A stretch of 22,677 nucleotides of DNA, from assembly GCA_050114795.1 (NCBI GenBank), contig JASFRS010000014.1, positions 1 to 22,677 of the forward strand, in the 5' to 3' direction. Of the stretch, positions 8,800 through 16,318 are shown in pieces. The position numbers and the translations under genes were made by a program. Position 1 is the stretch's first letter. Each line of letters starts with the position of its first letter. The notes beneath the pieces were generated by a model that worked only from the letters and a program-made list of their open reading frames with translations, made no database searches and was not told the origin of the DNA. Source of the stretch: JASFRS01 sp050114795 (GTDB lineage: Bacteria > Pseudomonadota > Alphaproteobacteria > Sphingomonadales > CAKZYD01).

Positions 8800-8827
8800 A
8801 AGGCGGCTCCTAAGCCGCCTTTTCTTT
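8800..8827. terminator. Convergent intrinsic terminator between the RDD and molybdenum hydroxylase genes
   Basis: A perfect 9-bp stem AAGGCGGCT (8800-8808) / AGCCGCCTT (8813-8821) has a 4-nt loop CCTA and is followed by a T-rich tail on the plus strand. On the minus strand the opposite arm is followed by a shorter T-rich run, so it may serve both genes. The loop contains the TAG stop codon of the minus-strand gene. Confidence 0.85.
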
Positions 8828-11167
8828 ATGAATTGCCTGCCAAACACGCAATGGTGTGGCAGGCATTGCAATGTCACGCACCTTCAAAGCATCCGTAATC
8901 GCGTTAATCACAGCAGGCGGGGAGCCAATCGCACCAGCCTCCCCGCAGCCTTTAACGCCTAGCGGGTTATGCGTGCAAGCTGTCTCAGTAAGGTCCAGCG
9001 AGAAATTCGGCAGGTCATCCGCCCTGGGCAAGGTATAATCCATGAATGACCCGCTCACCAACTGGCCACTATCGCTGTCATAAACCCCATTTTCCATCAA
9101 GGCCTGCCCTATACCTTGGGCTAACCCGCCATGAACCTGACCTTCAACAATCATCGGATTGATGATGCGGCCAAAGTCATCAACCGCAATGAACTGAATG
9201 ATTTTCGTCACGCCTGTGTCGGGGTCAATTTCCACCTCACACACATAAGTCCCTGCAGGATAGGTAAAGTTCTCAGGGTCATAAAAGGCAACGGCCTCCA
9301 ACCCCGGCTCTAATTTATCCAAAGGATAGTCGTGGGGCACATAAGCTGCGAAGGCGACCTCCTTAAAGGTCATGCTTTTATTAGTGCCGCGTGCGGAATA
9401 GACACCATCTTCGAAGTCTATGTCATCTACATCGGATTCTAGCTTATAGGCCGCAATCTCTCGCCCTTTAGCAACGACCTTATCAGTCGCCTGGACCAAA
9501 GCTGATCCACCAACGGCAAGCGAACGAGATCCATAAGTGCCAAGTCCATATTGAACTTCACGCGTGTCGCCATGCACAACCTCGACTTCATCCGCTTCTA
9601 AGCCAAGTTTATCCGCAACAATCTGCGCAAAACTTGTTTCATGCCCCTGCCCATGGCTATGGACACCAGTATAGACAGTGACATTGCCTGTTGGATTCAC
9701 ACGCACCTGGGCTGATTCAAAAAGCCCAACGCCTGCACCCAATTGCCCGGCAAGCTTAGACGGTGCCAAACCACAAGCTTCAATATAGCAGGACAGGCCA
9801 ATTCCGCGCTTCTTACCTCGCGCTTCCGCTTCCTGCCGACGCGTAGCAAAGTCCGCATAATTTGAGATTTCCAGGGCTTTGACAAGAGAGGCCTCATAGT
9901 CACCAATGTCATAAGTTAAGGCCACAGGCGTTTCATAAGGGAAGGCCGTCGTGGGAATGAAATTCCGGCGCCTGATTTCAGCCGGGTCCATATTCATATC
10001 CCGCGCTGCCGTTTCAACCAGACGCTCCACCACATATGTAGCTTCCGGGCGCCCTGCCCCGCGGTAGGCATCAACAGGTGCCGTATTGGTAAACACAGCA
10101 TCCACGCTGACATGAATGGTCGGCGTTTTGTATTGCCCTGCCAATAATGTGCCATAGAGGTAGGTCGGCACAGCGGACGCAAATAAGGATAGATAAGCGC
10201 CCAAATTGGCCGTTGTATTGACCTTCATTGCAAGAAATTCGCCATCATCATTCATGGCGATGGACGCTTTGGTCACATGGTCCCGACCATGGGCATCATT
10301 CATAAATGACTCAGAACGATCAGCCGTCCATTTCACTGGCCGACCAATTTTCTTAGACGCCCAGGCACAAACAACTTCCTCCGAATAGACGAAGATTTTA
10401 GAGCCAAAACCACCGCCAACATCAGGCGAAACGATTTTCAATTTATGCTCCGGTGCCAAGCCGATGAAAGCTGACATGACCAGCCTTGCCACATGGGGAT
10501 TTTGGCTGGTGGTATAAAGCGTCGTATTCCCGCTTCCCTTATCATAATCACCCAGCGCAGCACGTGGCTCTAAAGCATTGGGAATTAATCTGTTATTTGC
10601 AAACTCAAGGCTTGTTACGTGGGATGCTTTTTCAAATGCTGCATCAACAGCGTCTGCATCCCCTAATTCCCAGTGATAGCAGCGGTTATTTTCAATATCA
10701 GCGTGAATAGCATCGCTTTGCATCGCACGCGCGGTATCACAAACAGCGGGCAATTCCTCGACGTCTGCATAAATCATTTCAGCGGCAGCTTTTGCCTGTT
10801 CAAGCGTTTCTGCAACCACCACCGCATAAGGATCACCCACATAATTGACTTTATCAGTGGCTAGGGCAGGATGTGCGGGCACTTTCATTTCCGTGCCGTC
10901 CGTGGAATGGATCATCCATCCGCAAGGCAACGACCCCAGTCCATCTGCCACATAGTCCGCGCCTGTTAGGACAGACACCACGCCGGGCATAGCCCGTGCT
11001 TCATCGAAGTCAAGAGAGGTAATGCGCGCGTGCGCCCATTGGGACCGCACAAAAACCGCATAACATTGATGGGGTCGGTTAAAATCATCGGTATACCGAC
11101 CATTGCCTGTAATAAAGCGCTGGTCTTCTTTTCGTTTAACCCTTGTACCGATGGATTTTGCCGCCAT
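8810..11167 (-). CDS. Molybdenum hydroxylase large subunit, form II CoxL / aldehyde oxidase-like (orphan)
   Basis: This 785-residue xanthine oxidase-family large subunit binds the Mo-pterin cofactor and would hydroxylate an aldehyde, purine or N-heterocycle. The aldehyde oxidase a/b hammerhead domain occupies about 20-130 (RFITGNGRYTDDF start). GGGFGSK lies near 252-258, AYRGAGR at 367-373, SHGQGHETSFAQI marks a cofactor loop, and the catalytic glutamate is Glu743 in GCGEAGAIGSPPAV. AYRGAGR is the form II signature; the Cys-containing AYRCSFR loop of true CO dehydrogenase is absent, so CO oxidation is unlikely. The 2Fe-2S (CoxS) and FAD (CoxM) subunits and maturation genes normally adjacent are absent from the window. 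The ATG at 11167 has AAGGA about 9 nt upstream. The gene follows the beta-helix gene by 41 bp. Confidence 0.92.
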   Translation of the reverse strand: MAAKSIGTRVKRKEDQRFITGNGRYTDDFNRPHQCYAVFVRSQWAHARITSLDFDEARAMPGVVSVLTGADYVADGLGSLPCGWMIHSTDGTEMKVPAHPALATDKVNYVGDPYAVVVAETLEQAKAAAEMIYADVEELPAVCDTARAMQSDAIHADIENNRCYHWELGDADAVDAAFEKASHVTSLEFANNRLIPNALEPRAALGDYDKGSGNTTLYTTSQNPHVARLVMSAFIGLAPEHKLKIVSPDVGGGFGSKIFVYSEEVVCAWASKKIGRPVKWTADRSESFMNDAHGRDHVTKASIAMNDDGEFLAMKVNTTANLGAYLSLFASAVPTYLYGTLLAGQYKTPTIHVSVDAVFTNTAPVDAYRGAGRPEATYVVERLVETAARDMNMDPAEIRRRNFIPTTAFPYETPVALTYDIGDYEASLVKALEISNYADFATRRQEAEARGKKRGIGLSCYIEACGLAPSKLAGQLGAGVGLFESAQVRVNPTGNVTVYTGVHSHGQGHETSFAQIVADKLGLEADEVEVVHGDTREVQYGLGTYGSRSLAVGGSALVQATDKVVAKGREIAAYKLESDVDDIDFEDGVYSARGTNKSMTFKEVAFAAYVPHDYPLDKLEPGLEAVAFYDPENFTYPAGTYVCEVEIDPDTGVTKIIQFIAVDDFGRIINPMIVEGQVHGGLAQGIGQALMENGVYDSDSGQLVSGSFMDYTLPRADDLPNFSLDLTETACTHNPLGVKGCGEAGAIGSPPAVINAITDALKVRDIAMPATPLRVWQAIHKEKAA

Positions 11168-11208
11168 TACCTGATCCTTCGCTTATGTTTAGAGACACAA
11201 CTCTAACT

Positions 11209-12798
11209 TTAGCGCCGGCCACTCTGCAAGTTATTGCAGTAAAAAGGGCTCTCAATTTTAAAAGCACCCAGATCAGGGGCCATAAGGGAACCTATTGCAC
11301 CACAGAAATCAAGATAAGGCTGGGCCACTGCGGTCCCGCCTTTATTCAAGTTCGCTGGTGAAATGGGAGTAAAATCCGCCTGCTCAGGTGCGCGATAAAC
11401 TGTCGTGCTAACGGGTGAAAGTGTCATTGCGCGCCATAGGCTTATAACATTACTCATCGCCTCATAAGTACCGCCATCTCTTGCATAAATACGCCCGTCT
11501 ATGACGTTATTTTGGATCAATGCACTACTTTCTTTGTAACGTACATCTATGCCGCTGGTTGCTGTAAGGACATTATTATGAATCAGTGAGTTCGGTGAGT
11601 GGTTGACATAAATACCCACATCATTCGGGCAATTCATAATGACATTATTTCGAATTATGCCATTTGAGTGCTCTTTCCCGCACACACCATCACGGCAAGC
11701 TGATGGCGAATAGGTACCACCACCGCCAAAGGAAAGACCGATACGGACACCACCATAATGGAGCCATTCGCACATCAAGAGATTGCGTTCAAATATGCCG
11801 CCACTCCCACCACCTTTGAAAAAGCCACCATAGCTAATGCCATTGCCTTTAGCCTTGGCAAAATCCGCAATGACATTGGATGCGACACGCCATCCATTGG
11901 CTGCTACAATATCCAAAGGCGTCACTGGACGTGTTGTCTTCCGCGCCCATTCATTGGCGAAAAAGCCATTTTCAATCAGTCCATAGTCCGGCACATCCTC
12001 ACCAAGGCGATTAACTTTCACCGCTGCATTGAAATTAACAGCCATGACATTGCGAATTGTCGTATTTTCTGCGCGCCCTACAATATGAAATGCATGCTCG
12101 CAATTATTGTCACTTTTACAGGTTCCACGAATGACCAGGTTTTCAAACACCCAATAAGGAGCTGAGACAAGAAATCCTTCCAGCATGTCAAATTTAAGAA
12201 TGACATCGCCAAAGCTTGCACCTCTAACAAAGATAGGTGCATCCAGGCGCCCTCCCTGCTTGAGCTTTAATGCCCGCCCTCTAATGGAATAAACGCCTGG
12301 AAGAATTAAGATATGATCGCCTGGAATGGCCGTTTCCAATGCTTGTTCCAGTTCAGGCAGAGAATTGACGATTTTATCGGCAACGCCCGGATCCGCGATG
12401 TGAGCTGGCAACACGCCAGCCTCCACTTCCGCCTCTGATAAGGGGCGCCCCTCCTTGTCGTAATAGAATGGACCGTTGTGACCATTCATCTCCGGCCCGA
12501 CAACACCAAATGCCAAGCGTTTAGGATCAAGCTTCTGTTGTGAACCCAATCGATACCCATAGACCAACCGTGCATCATCTGCGAGCATTTTATAAGCAAT
12601 CTTAAATGCCCAGTTCAGAGATGGATATCGCGGGCTTTGCCAATCAAGCTCCGGCCTGATGATACGGCTAATTGTGACCCAGGCCGGGTCTTGGAAGCGA
12701 TATTGCAACCAAAGTCCGCCAACTATCGAAGTAACAACAACAACGAAAACTGTAATTAAAATGAGCTTCAAAACCCATTTCAACAAGCGCCCCAACAT
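11209..12798 (-). CDS. Membrane-anchored right-handed parallel beta-helix protein, function unknown
   Basis: This protein of about 529 residues has a short basic N-terminus (MLGRLLKWVLK) and one strong transmembrane segment (about 9-31) with no cleavage site, suggesting a signal anchor with the rest in the periplasm. From about residue 165 there are repeated beta-helix coils of the Beta_helix/NosD type: PGDHILILPGVY, FENLVIRG, TTIRNVMAVNF, GIIRNNVIMN, SLIHNNVLTA, ALIQNNVID. The repeated N-N-V pattern fits an asparagine ladder. About ten cysteines cluster in the periplasmic part (for example CKSDNNCEH and ACRDGVCG), suggesting disulfides. Such folds occur in polysaccharide lyases, epimerases and adhesins; no catalytic set is identifiable. 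The ATG at 12798 is preferred over 12825 because a G5A Shine-Dalgarno lies 6 nt upstream. It sits between the acetyltransferase and the Mo-hydroxylase with short gaps. Confidence 0.8.
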   Translation of the reverse strand: MLGRLLKWVLKLILITVFVVVVTSIVGGLWLQYRFQDPAWVTISRIIRPELDWQSPRYPSLNWAFKIAYKMLADDARLVYGYRLGSQQKLDPKRLAFGVVGPEMNGHNGPFYYDKEGRPLSEAEVEAGVLPAHIADPGVADKIVNSLPELEQALETAIPGDHILILPGVYSIRGRALKLKQGGRLDAPIFVRGASFGDVILKFDMLEGFLVSAPYWVFENLVIRGTCKSDNNCEHAFHIVGRAENTTIRNVMAVNFNAAVKVNRLGEDVPDYGLIENGFFANEWARKTTRPVTPLDIVAANGWRVASNVIADFAKAKGNGISYGGFFKGGGSGGIFERNLLMCEWLHYGGVRIGLSFGGGGTYSPSACRDGVCGKEHSNGIIRNNVIMNCPNDVGIYVNHSPNSLIHNNVLTATSGIDVRYKESSALIQNNVIDGRIYARDGGTYEAMSNVISLWRAMTLSPVSTTVYRAPEQADFTPISPANLNKGGTAVAQPYLDFCGAIGSLMAPDLGAFKIESPFYCNNLQSGRR

Positions 12799-12864
12799 GA
12801 CCTGTCCCCCATCAGACCCAGCCATAACCCTATGCCGTTGTTAGATTTAAGGCAATTGCCAGCT

Positions 12865-13512
12865 TTATATTTTTTCTAAATTATCAACGCTACCCGACAT
12901 GATTAGCTCAATATTGGCCGTGATTTTCTCAATTGGCCAATCCCACCATGCGATGTCCAACAGCCGCGCAATTTCATCTTCATCAAAACGCATTTTCACG
13001 ACTTTGGCTGGATTTCCCAACGCGACCGCATAAGGTGGTATATCCTGCGTAACCACAGCGCGGCTACTGATGATCGCGCCATGGCCGATAGTCACGCCAG
13101 GCATAATCAGGCTTTCATATCCCATCCAGACGTCATGCCCGACAATCGTATCACCACGCCGGGGTAAGCCCATAACCAACTCCATATGCTGTCCCCAGGC
13201 TCCACCCATGACAGGAAAGGGATAAGTCGACGGCCCGTCCATACGGTGATTAGCACCGTCCATGATGAATTTAACCCCAGTCGCCAAAGCGCAGTATTTT
13301 CCTATTTTCAACGAAACGCCGCTGCCTTCAAAAAGATAGAGTACATTTTCATTTTGAAACTGATACGCACCATTTGGATCGTCATAATAGCTATAATCGC
13401 CAACCTGGATATCTGGTCGTGTGATGAAATTTTTGAGAAAGCAAACCCGCTCCTGACCCTTGATAGGATGTTTTTGATCGGGGTTGGGTGCTGTGCCTTG
13501 TGTCGCCGTCAT
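12865..13512 (-). CDS. Vat/CatB-type hexapeptide acetyltransferase (xenobiotic acetyltransferase family)
   Basis: This 215-residue left-handed beta-helix acetyl-CoA transferase is strongly similar in pattern to Vat streptogramin A and CatB chloramphenicol acetyltransferases. The signature GANHRMDGPSTYPF contains the catalytic His89. Hexapeptide turns follow (GDTIVGHDVWMGYESLIMPG, IGHGAIISSRAVVTQDI) and then the family C-terminal GNPAKVVKMRF...WWDW block. Chromosomal members often acetylate unknown hydroxyl acceptors and need not confer resistance, so no resistance gene name is given. The ATG at 13512 has AGGTG about 7 nt upstream. It is the first gene after tRNA-Pro on this strand. The beta-helix gene begins 66 bp after its stop. 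A 10-bp palindrome (GGCAATTGCC, 12851-12860) lies just past its stop. Confidence 0.88.
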   Translation of the reverse strand: MTATQGTAPNPDQKHPIKGQERVCFLKNFITRPDIQVGDYSYYDDPNGAYQFQNENVLYLFEGSGVSLKIGKYCALATGVKFIMDGANHRMDGPSTYPFPVMGGAWGQHMELVMGLPRRGDTIVGHDVWMGYESLIMPGVTIGHGAIISSRAVVTQDIPPYAVALGNPAKVVKMRFDEDEIARLLDIAWWDWPIEKITANIELIMSGSVDNLEKI

Positions 13513-13530
13513 AATCTGTCACCTGTCATG

Positions 13531-13550
13531 TTGAAGTTTTAATTCTTCAG
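13531..13550. promoter_or_regulatory. Small inverted repeat upstream of the acetyltransferase gene
   Basis: TGAAG (13532-13536), an 8-nt AT-rich spacer, then CTTCA (13545-13549), centred about 29 bp upstream of the acetyltransferase ATG. It could be an operator or a leader hairpin. The arms are short, so chance is possible. Confidence 0.2.
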
Positions 13551-13607
13551 CCGTGAACAGATTAAATCATGGGCAGGATGCTTCTTTTTTAAAAGGTTTT
13601 TTCGAAA

Positions 13608-13684
<77 letters not shown>

Positions 13685-13701
13685 GTCATTTCGAGGCGCG
13701 G

Positions 13702-13730
13702 ACTATAGCGACGGTCTCAAAGTTCGACAA
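13702..13730 (-). promoter_or_regulatory. Promoter of tRNA-Pro
   Basis: On the minus strand TTGTCG (-35, 13730-13725) and TATAGT (-10, 13707-13702) are separated by exactly 17 bp. They are followed by a GC-rich stretch (CCGCGCC) like a stable-RNA discriminator. Transcription would start near 13695, about 10 nt before the mature tRNA 5' end. Confidence 0.7.
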
Positions 13731-13813
13731 GGTCAATTCCGTCAAAAAATTCGCTTTTTTGAAATTCACCTTCGGGCTTTAATTTTTATATATTTTCCTT
13801 TAAAAAAGAATCT

Positions 13814-14452
13814 ATGAAACAAAGAAGCTTACCCGCTGCTACACGGCGCACAATTCTGGACCTTTTAAAGCGTGAGGGTCCTCAGGATGCGGAATTTCTA
13901 GCACAGCAGTTGAATATTACTGCTATGGCAGTGCGCCAGCATCTCTACGCGCTCCAAGATGAAGGTCTGATTTCTTGGGAAAGCGAGGCCCAAGGGCGTG
14001 GACGTCCAAAAAAGCTATGGGCCTTGACCGAAGGCGCTGAGAAATTTTTCCCTGACGCACATCAAGACTTAGCTGTTGAGCTTATTGAAGCCATCCAAAC
14101 TATGGAAGGCGGGAAAGTCATGGCTAAATTGCTGGAAACCCGCGGGGCGCAACAAGTGACGCGCTACAAAAAGGCGCTAGATGCCTATGACAGCCTGAAA
14201 GCCAAGGCACAGGGGCTTGCAAAACTCCGAAGTAAAGAAGGCTATATGGCTGATATAGAGGTCAAAGACGGTGTTCTTTACCTCTATGAGAATCATTGCC
14301 CGATATGTTCGGCGGCACGCGCTTGCTCAGGCATTTGTGCAAATGAGCTTGATGTCTTTCAAACCGCGTTAGGAGCAAAATACAGAGTGACCCGAGAAGA
14401 CCATATTCTAGCCGGGGCCAGACGCTGCGCTTACCGCATTGAAGAACGTTAA
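13814..14452 (+). CDS. SufR-like winged-helix regulator with C-terminal Cys cluster (putative Fe-S sensor)
   Basis: This 212-residue predicted transcription factor resembles the COG2345/SufR group. Residues about 8-75 form a winged helix (ITAMAVRQHLYALQDEGLI as the recognition region, GRGRPKKLWALT as the wing). The C-terminal domain has Cys162, Cys165, Cys171, Cys175 and Cys205 in NHCPICSAARACSGICANEL and ARRCAYRI, the arrangement expected of an Fe-S cluster-binding sensor; SufR proteins use such cysteines to repress Fe-S biogenesis genes. No suf or isc gene is in the window, so its target is unknown here, and autoregulation is possible. The ATG at 13814 has only a weak A-rich ribosome-binding site. 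Its TAA stop interlocks with the stop of the opposing MerR-type gene in a shared TTAA. It is divergent from tRNA-Pro. Confidence 0.83.
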   Translation: MKQRSLPAATRRTILDLLKREGPQDAEFLAQQLNITAMAVRQHLYALQDEGLISWESEAQGRGRPKKLWALTEGAEKFFPDAHQDLAVELIEAIQTMEGGKVMAKLLETRGAQQVTRYKKALDAYDSLKAKAQGLAKLRSKEGYMADIEVKDGVLYLYENHCPICSAARACSGICANELDVFQTALGAKYRVTREDHILAGARRCAYRIEER

Positions 14453-14874
14453 ATCCTATTATCGTCTAATAGCTGCTTAATCGCTTTCAACTCATCCAAA
14501 ACGCCCTGCAGATCATCTTGAGAAGATGGTGTGTCCGTATCCGGATGTTGTTCTTGCTCCACCATGATAGAAAAGGGCGCAGACCCATCTCTGTTTAGAA
14601 ACTCTTTCACCAGGGTTTTCACCCCATTTTCGCGAATGAGTTTCTGCACGCCCTTTAACGTAAAACCATCGACATAGTGCAGATGGCTAATGGCACGGAG
14701 TAGATCAATATCTTGTGGGCGGTAATAGCGACGATTACCGCCCCGTTTAAGAGGCTTAATTTGTGAGAAACGTGTTTCCCAGAAACGAAGCACATGCTGA
14801 GGAATGCCAAGTTCCTCTGAAACTTCGCTGATTGTTCGAAATGCCTGAGCGGATTTCTCCGTCACATTGGCCAC
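14449..14874 (-). CDS. MerR-family transcriptional regulator (ihfA-linked type), GTG start
   Basis: This 141-residue MerR-type protein has an N-terminal winged helix: AFRTISEVSEELGIPQHVLRFWETRF, then KRGGNRRYYRPQDIDLLRAI. A helix and a short acidic/Gln-rich tail with a coiled segment (LQGVLDELKAIKQLLDD) follow. No metal-binding cysteines are present, so it is not a classical metal sensor. This type sits directly after ihfA in many alphaproteobacteria. Its role is undefined. Translation must begin at GTG 14874 or close by, because an in-frame TGA lies three codons upstream. It is 27 bp downstream of ihfA and probably cotranscribed with it. It converges with the SufR-like gene, overlapping by 4 bp. 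Confidence 0.9.
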   Translation of the reverse strand: MANVTEKSAQAFRTISEVSEELGIPQHVLRFWETRFSQIKPLKRGGNRRYYRPQDIDLLRAISHLHYVDGFTLKGVQKLIRENGVKTLVKEFLNRDGSAPFSIMVEQEQHPDTDTPSSQDDLQGVLDELKAIKQLLDDNRI

Positions 14875-14901
14875 AGATATTCAAAGCCTCTTGTTCTAAG
14901 C

Positions 14902-15216
14902 TTAGTCACCGTTACGGCGACGCATCTCATCATTGATGCGGTCTTTCATCACCTGACTTGGGCGAAAGACAAGTACGCGGCGCGGTTCAATAGGAACCTC
15001 TTCCCCGGTCTTCGGGTTGCGACCAATGCGGCCACCTTTATCGCGCAAAAGGAAACTGCCAAATGAAGACAATTTAACATTTTGCCCGTCAACCAAAGTG
15101 TCTGAGATTTCTTTAAGAACTGCTTCAACCAAATTCGCAGATTCGTTCCGAGACAGTCCGACTTCCTGATAGACTGCTTCCGATAAATCTGCCCGTGTGA
15201 TAGTGCGTCCACTCAT
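14902..15216 (-). CDS. ihfA: Integration host factor subunit alpha
   Basis: This 104-residue DNA-bending protein of the HU/IHF family forms a heterodimer with IHF beta and acts in nucleoid architecture, recombination and promoter control. The signature segment GGRIGRNPKTGEEVPIEPRR, which forms the beta-arm that intercalates DNA at its proline, is intact. The N-terminus MSGRTITRADLSEAVYQEVG and total length match IHF alpha rather than HU. The ATG at 15216 is chosen over the open frame extending to 15279 because AGGGG lies about 8 nt upstream. A 124-bp gap separates it from fabH, so it may have its own promoter: TTGATA/TTGATT elements occur near 15264-15275 on this strand, but no clear -10 is seen. 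Confidence 0.96.
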   Translation of the reverse strand: MSGRTITRADLSEAVYQEVGLSRNESANLVEAVLKEISDTLVDGQNVKLSSFGSFLLRDKGGRIGRNPKTGEEVPIEPRRVLVFRPSQVMKDRINDEMRRRNGD

Positions 15217-15340
15217 GATGTTTCCCCTGAACCCGTGTCTGTTCAGACTATTCTTCCTTAAAAACCGAATCAATATCAAAGGGATGCAAGATGTTGCTCA
15301 TGCGGGCATAAACGCGAATTTTCGCTGTTTAAAGCGTGTT

Positions 15341-16318
15341 TTAGAGGCGTACGAGAGCGGAACCCCAGGTAAAACCACCCCCCATAGCTTCCATCAACAC
15401 GACATCACCACGAGTGATTCGCCCTTGTTTGATGCCTTCATAAAGGGCAAGTGGGATTGAGGCTGCGGATGTATTTGCATGCTCATCAACTGTAATAATG
15501 ACTTTATCGTCATCCAGTTTCAGCTTCTTCGCTGTCGCTTCCAGGATGCGCCGATTGGCCTGATGCGCAACAACCCAGTCCACATCTTCAGCAGTCAAGC
15601 CTGTATCATCCAACGCCTCTTTAACCGCATTGGCAAGATTAACAACCGCATGTTTGAACACTTCGCGGCCCTTCATCCGAACATAGCCCGTGCTACCGGT
15701 TGAGGACGGCCCACCGTCAGTTTTCAAAAGATCATTATATCGGCCGTCTGAATGGAGGATGGTGGTCAAAATACCACGATCCTCAGACGTGCCCTCACCT
15801 TCGCTTGCCGACAAGACAACGGCCCCAGCGCCATCGCCAAAAAGAACACAGGTCGTGCGGTCTTCCCAATCGAGCAGCCTGGAAAAGGTTTCTGCACCAA
15901 TAACAAGAATGTTCTTAGCCTGGCCTGCCTTGATGAAATTATCTGCAATGCTCAGGCCATAGATAAAGCCTGAACACACGGCCTGCACATCAAATGCAGC
16001 GCCATGGTGAATGCCCAAAGCAGCCTGTACTTTTGTCGCAACAGCGGGAAATGTCTGATCCGGAGTCGTGGTGGCGACAATGACTAGATCAATGTCCTGC
16101 GCATCCATGGAGGCGTCCTTCAACGCTCCCTGAGCAGCTTTAAGCGCCAGATCGGAAGTCATCTCCCCTTCTGCCGCTATATGCCGCTGTTTAATCCCTG
16201 TGCGCTCTTGGATCCATTCGTCAGATGTATCGACTCTCTCGGCCAGTTCATCATTGCTGACACGATTTTTGGGTAAATATGCGCCACAGCCAACAAGATG
16301 AGATCGGATAACGGTCAT
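15341..16318 (-). CDS. fabH: Beta-ketoacyl-ACP synthase III FabH
   Basis: This 325-residue condensing enzyme joins acetyl-CoA to malonyl-ACP to start fatty acid synthesis. The catalytic triad is visible: Cys115 in VQAVCSGFIYGL, His252 in VVAHQANRRIL and Asn282 in DEHANTSAASIP. The ERTGIKQRHIA segment near 38-48 and a C-terminal GGGFTWGSALVRL are standard. The ATG at 16318 overlaps the plsX stop as ATGA. The region before it lacks a good Shine-Dalgarno, so translation is probably coupled to plsX. Length and order (plsX-fabH) are normal. Confidence 0.97.
   Translation of the reverse strand: MTVIRSHLVGCGAYLPKNRVSNDELAERVDTSDEWIQERTGIKQRHIAAEGEMTSDLALKAAQGALKDASMDAQDIDLVIVATTTPDQTFPAVATKVQAALGIHHGAAFDVQAVCSGFIYGLSIADNFIKAGQAKNILVIGAETFSRLLDWEDRTTCVLFGDGAGAVVLSASEGEGTSEDRGILTTILHSDGRYNDLLKTDGGPSSTGSTGYVRMKGREVFKHAVVNLANAVKEALDDTGLTAEDVDWVVAHQANRRILEATAKKLKLDDDKVIITVDEHANTSAASIPLALYEGIKQGRITRGDVVLMEAMGGGFTWGSALVRL

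Noticed and set aside
8810..11167. Aerobic CO dehydrogenase CoxL
   Set aside because: The active-site loop is AYRGAGR rather than the Cys-containing AYRCSFR of form I CoxL, and coxM and coxS are absent.
11758..12165. 135-codon open frame opposite the beta-helix gene
   Set aside because: Antisense to an intact coding frame with signal anchor and repeats. There is no domain and no ribosome-binding support.
12851..12860. GGCAATTGCC palindrome between the acetyltransferase and beta-helix genes
   Set aside because: A single 10-bp palindrome with no flanking symmetry and no second copy noticed. It may be chance.
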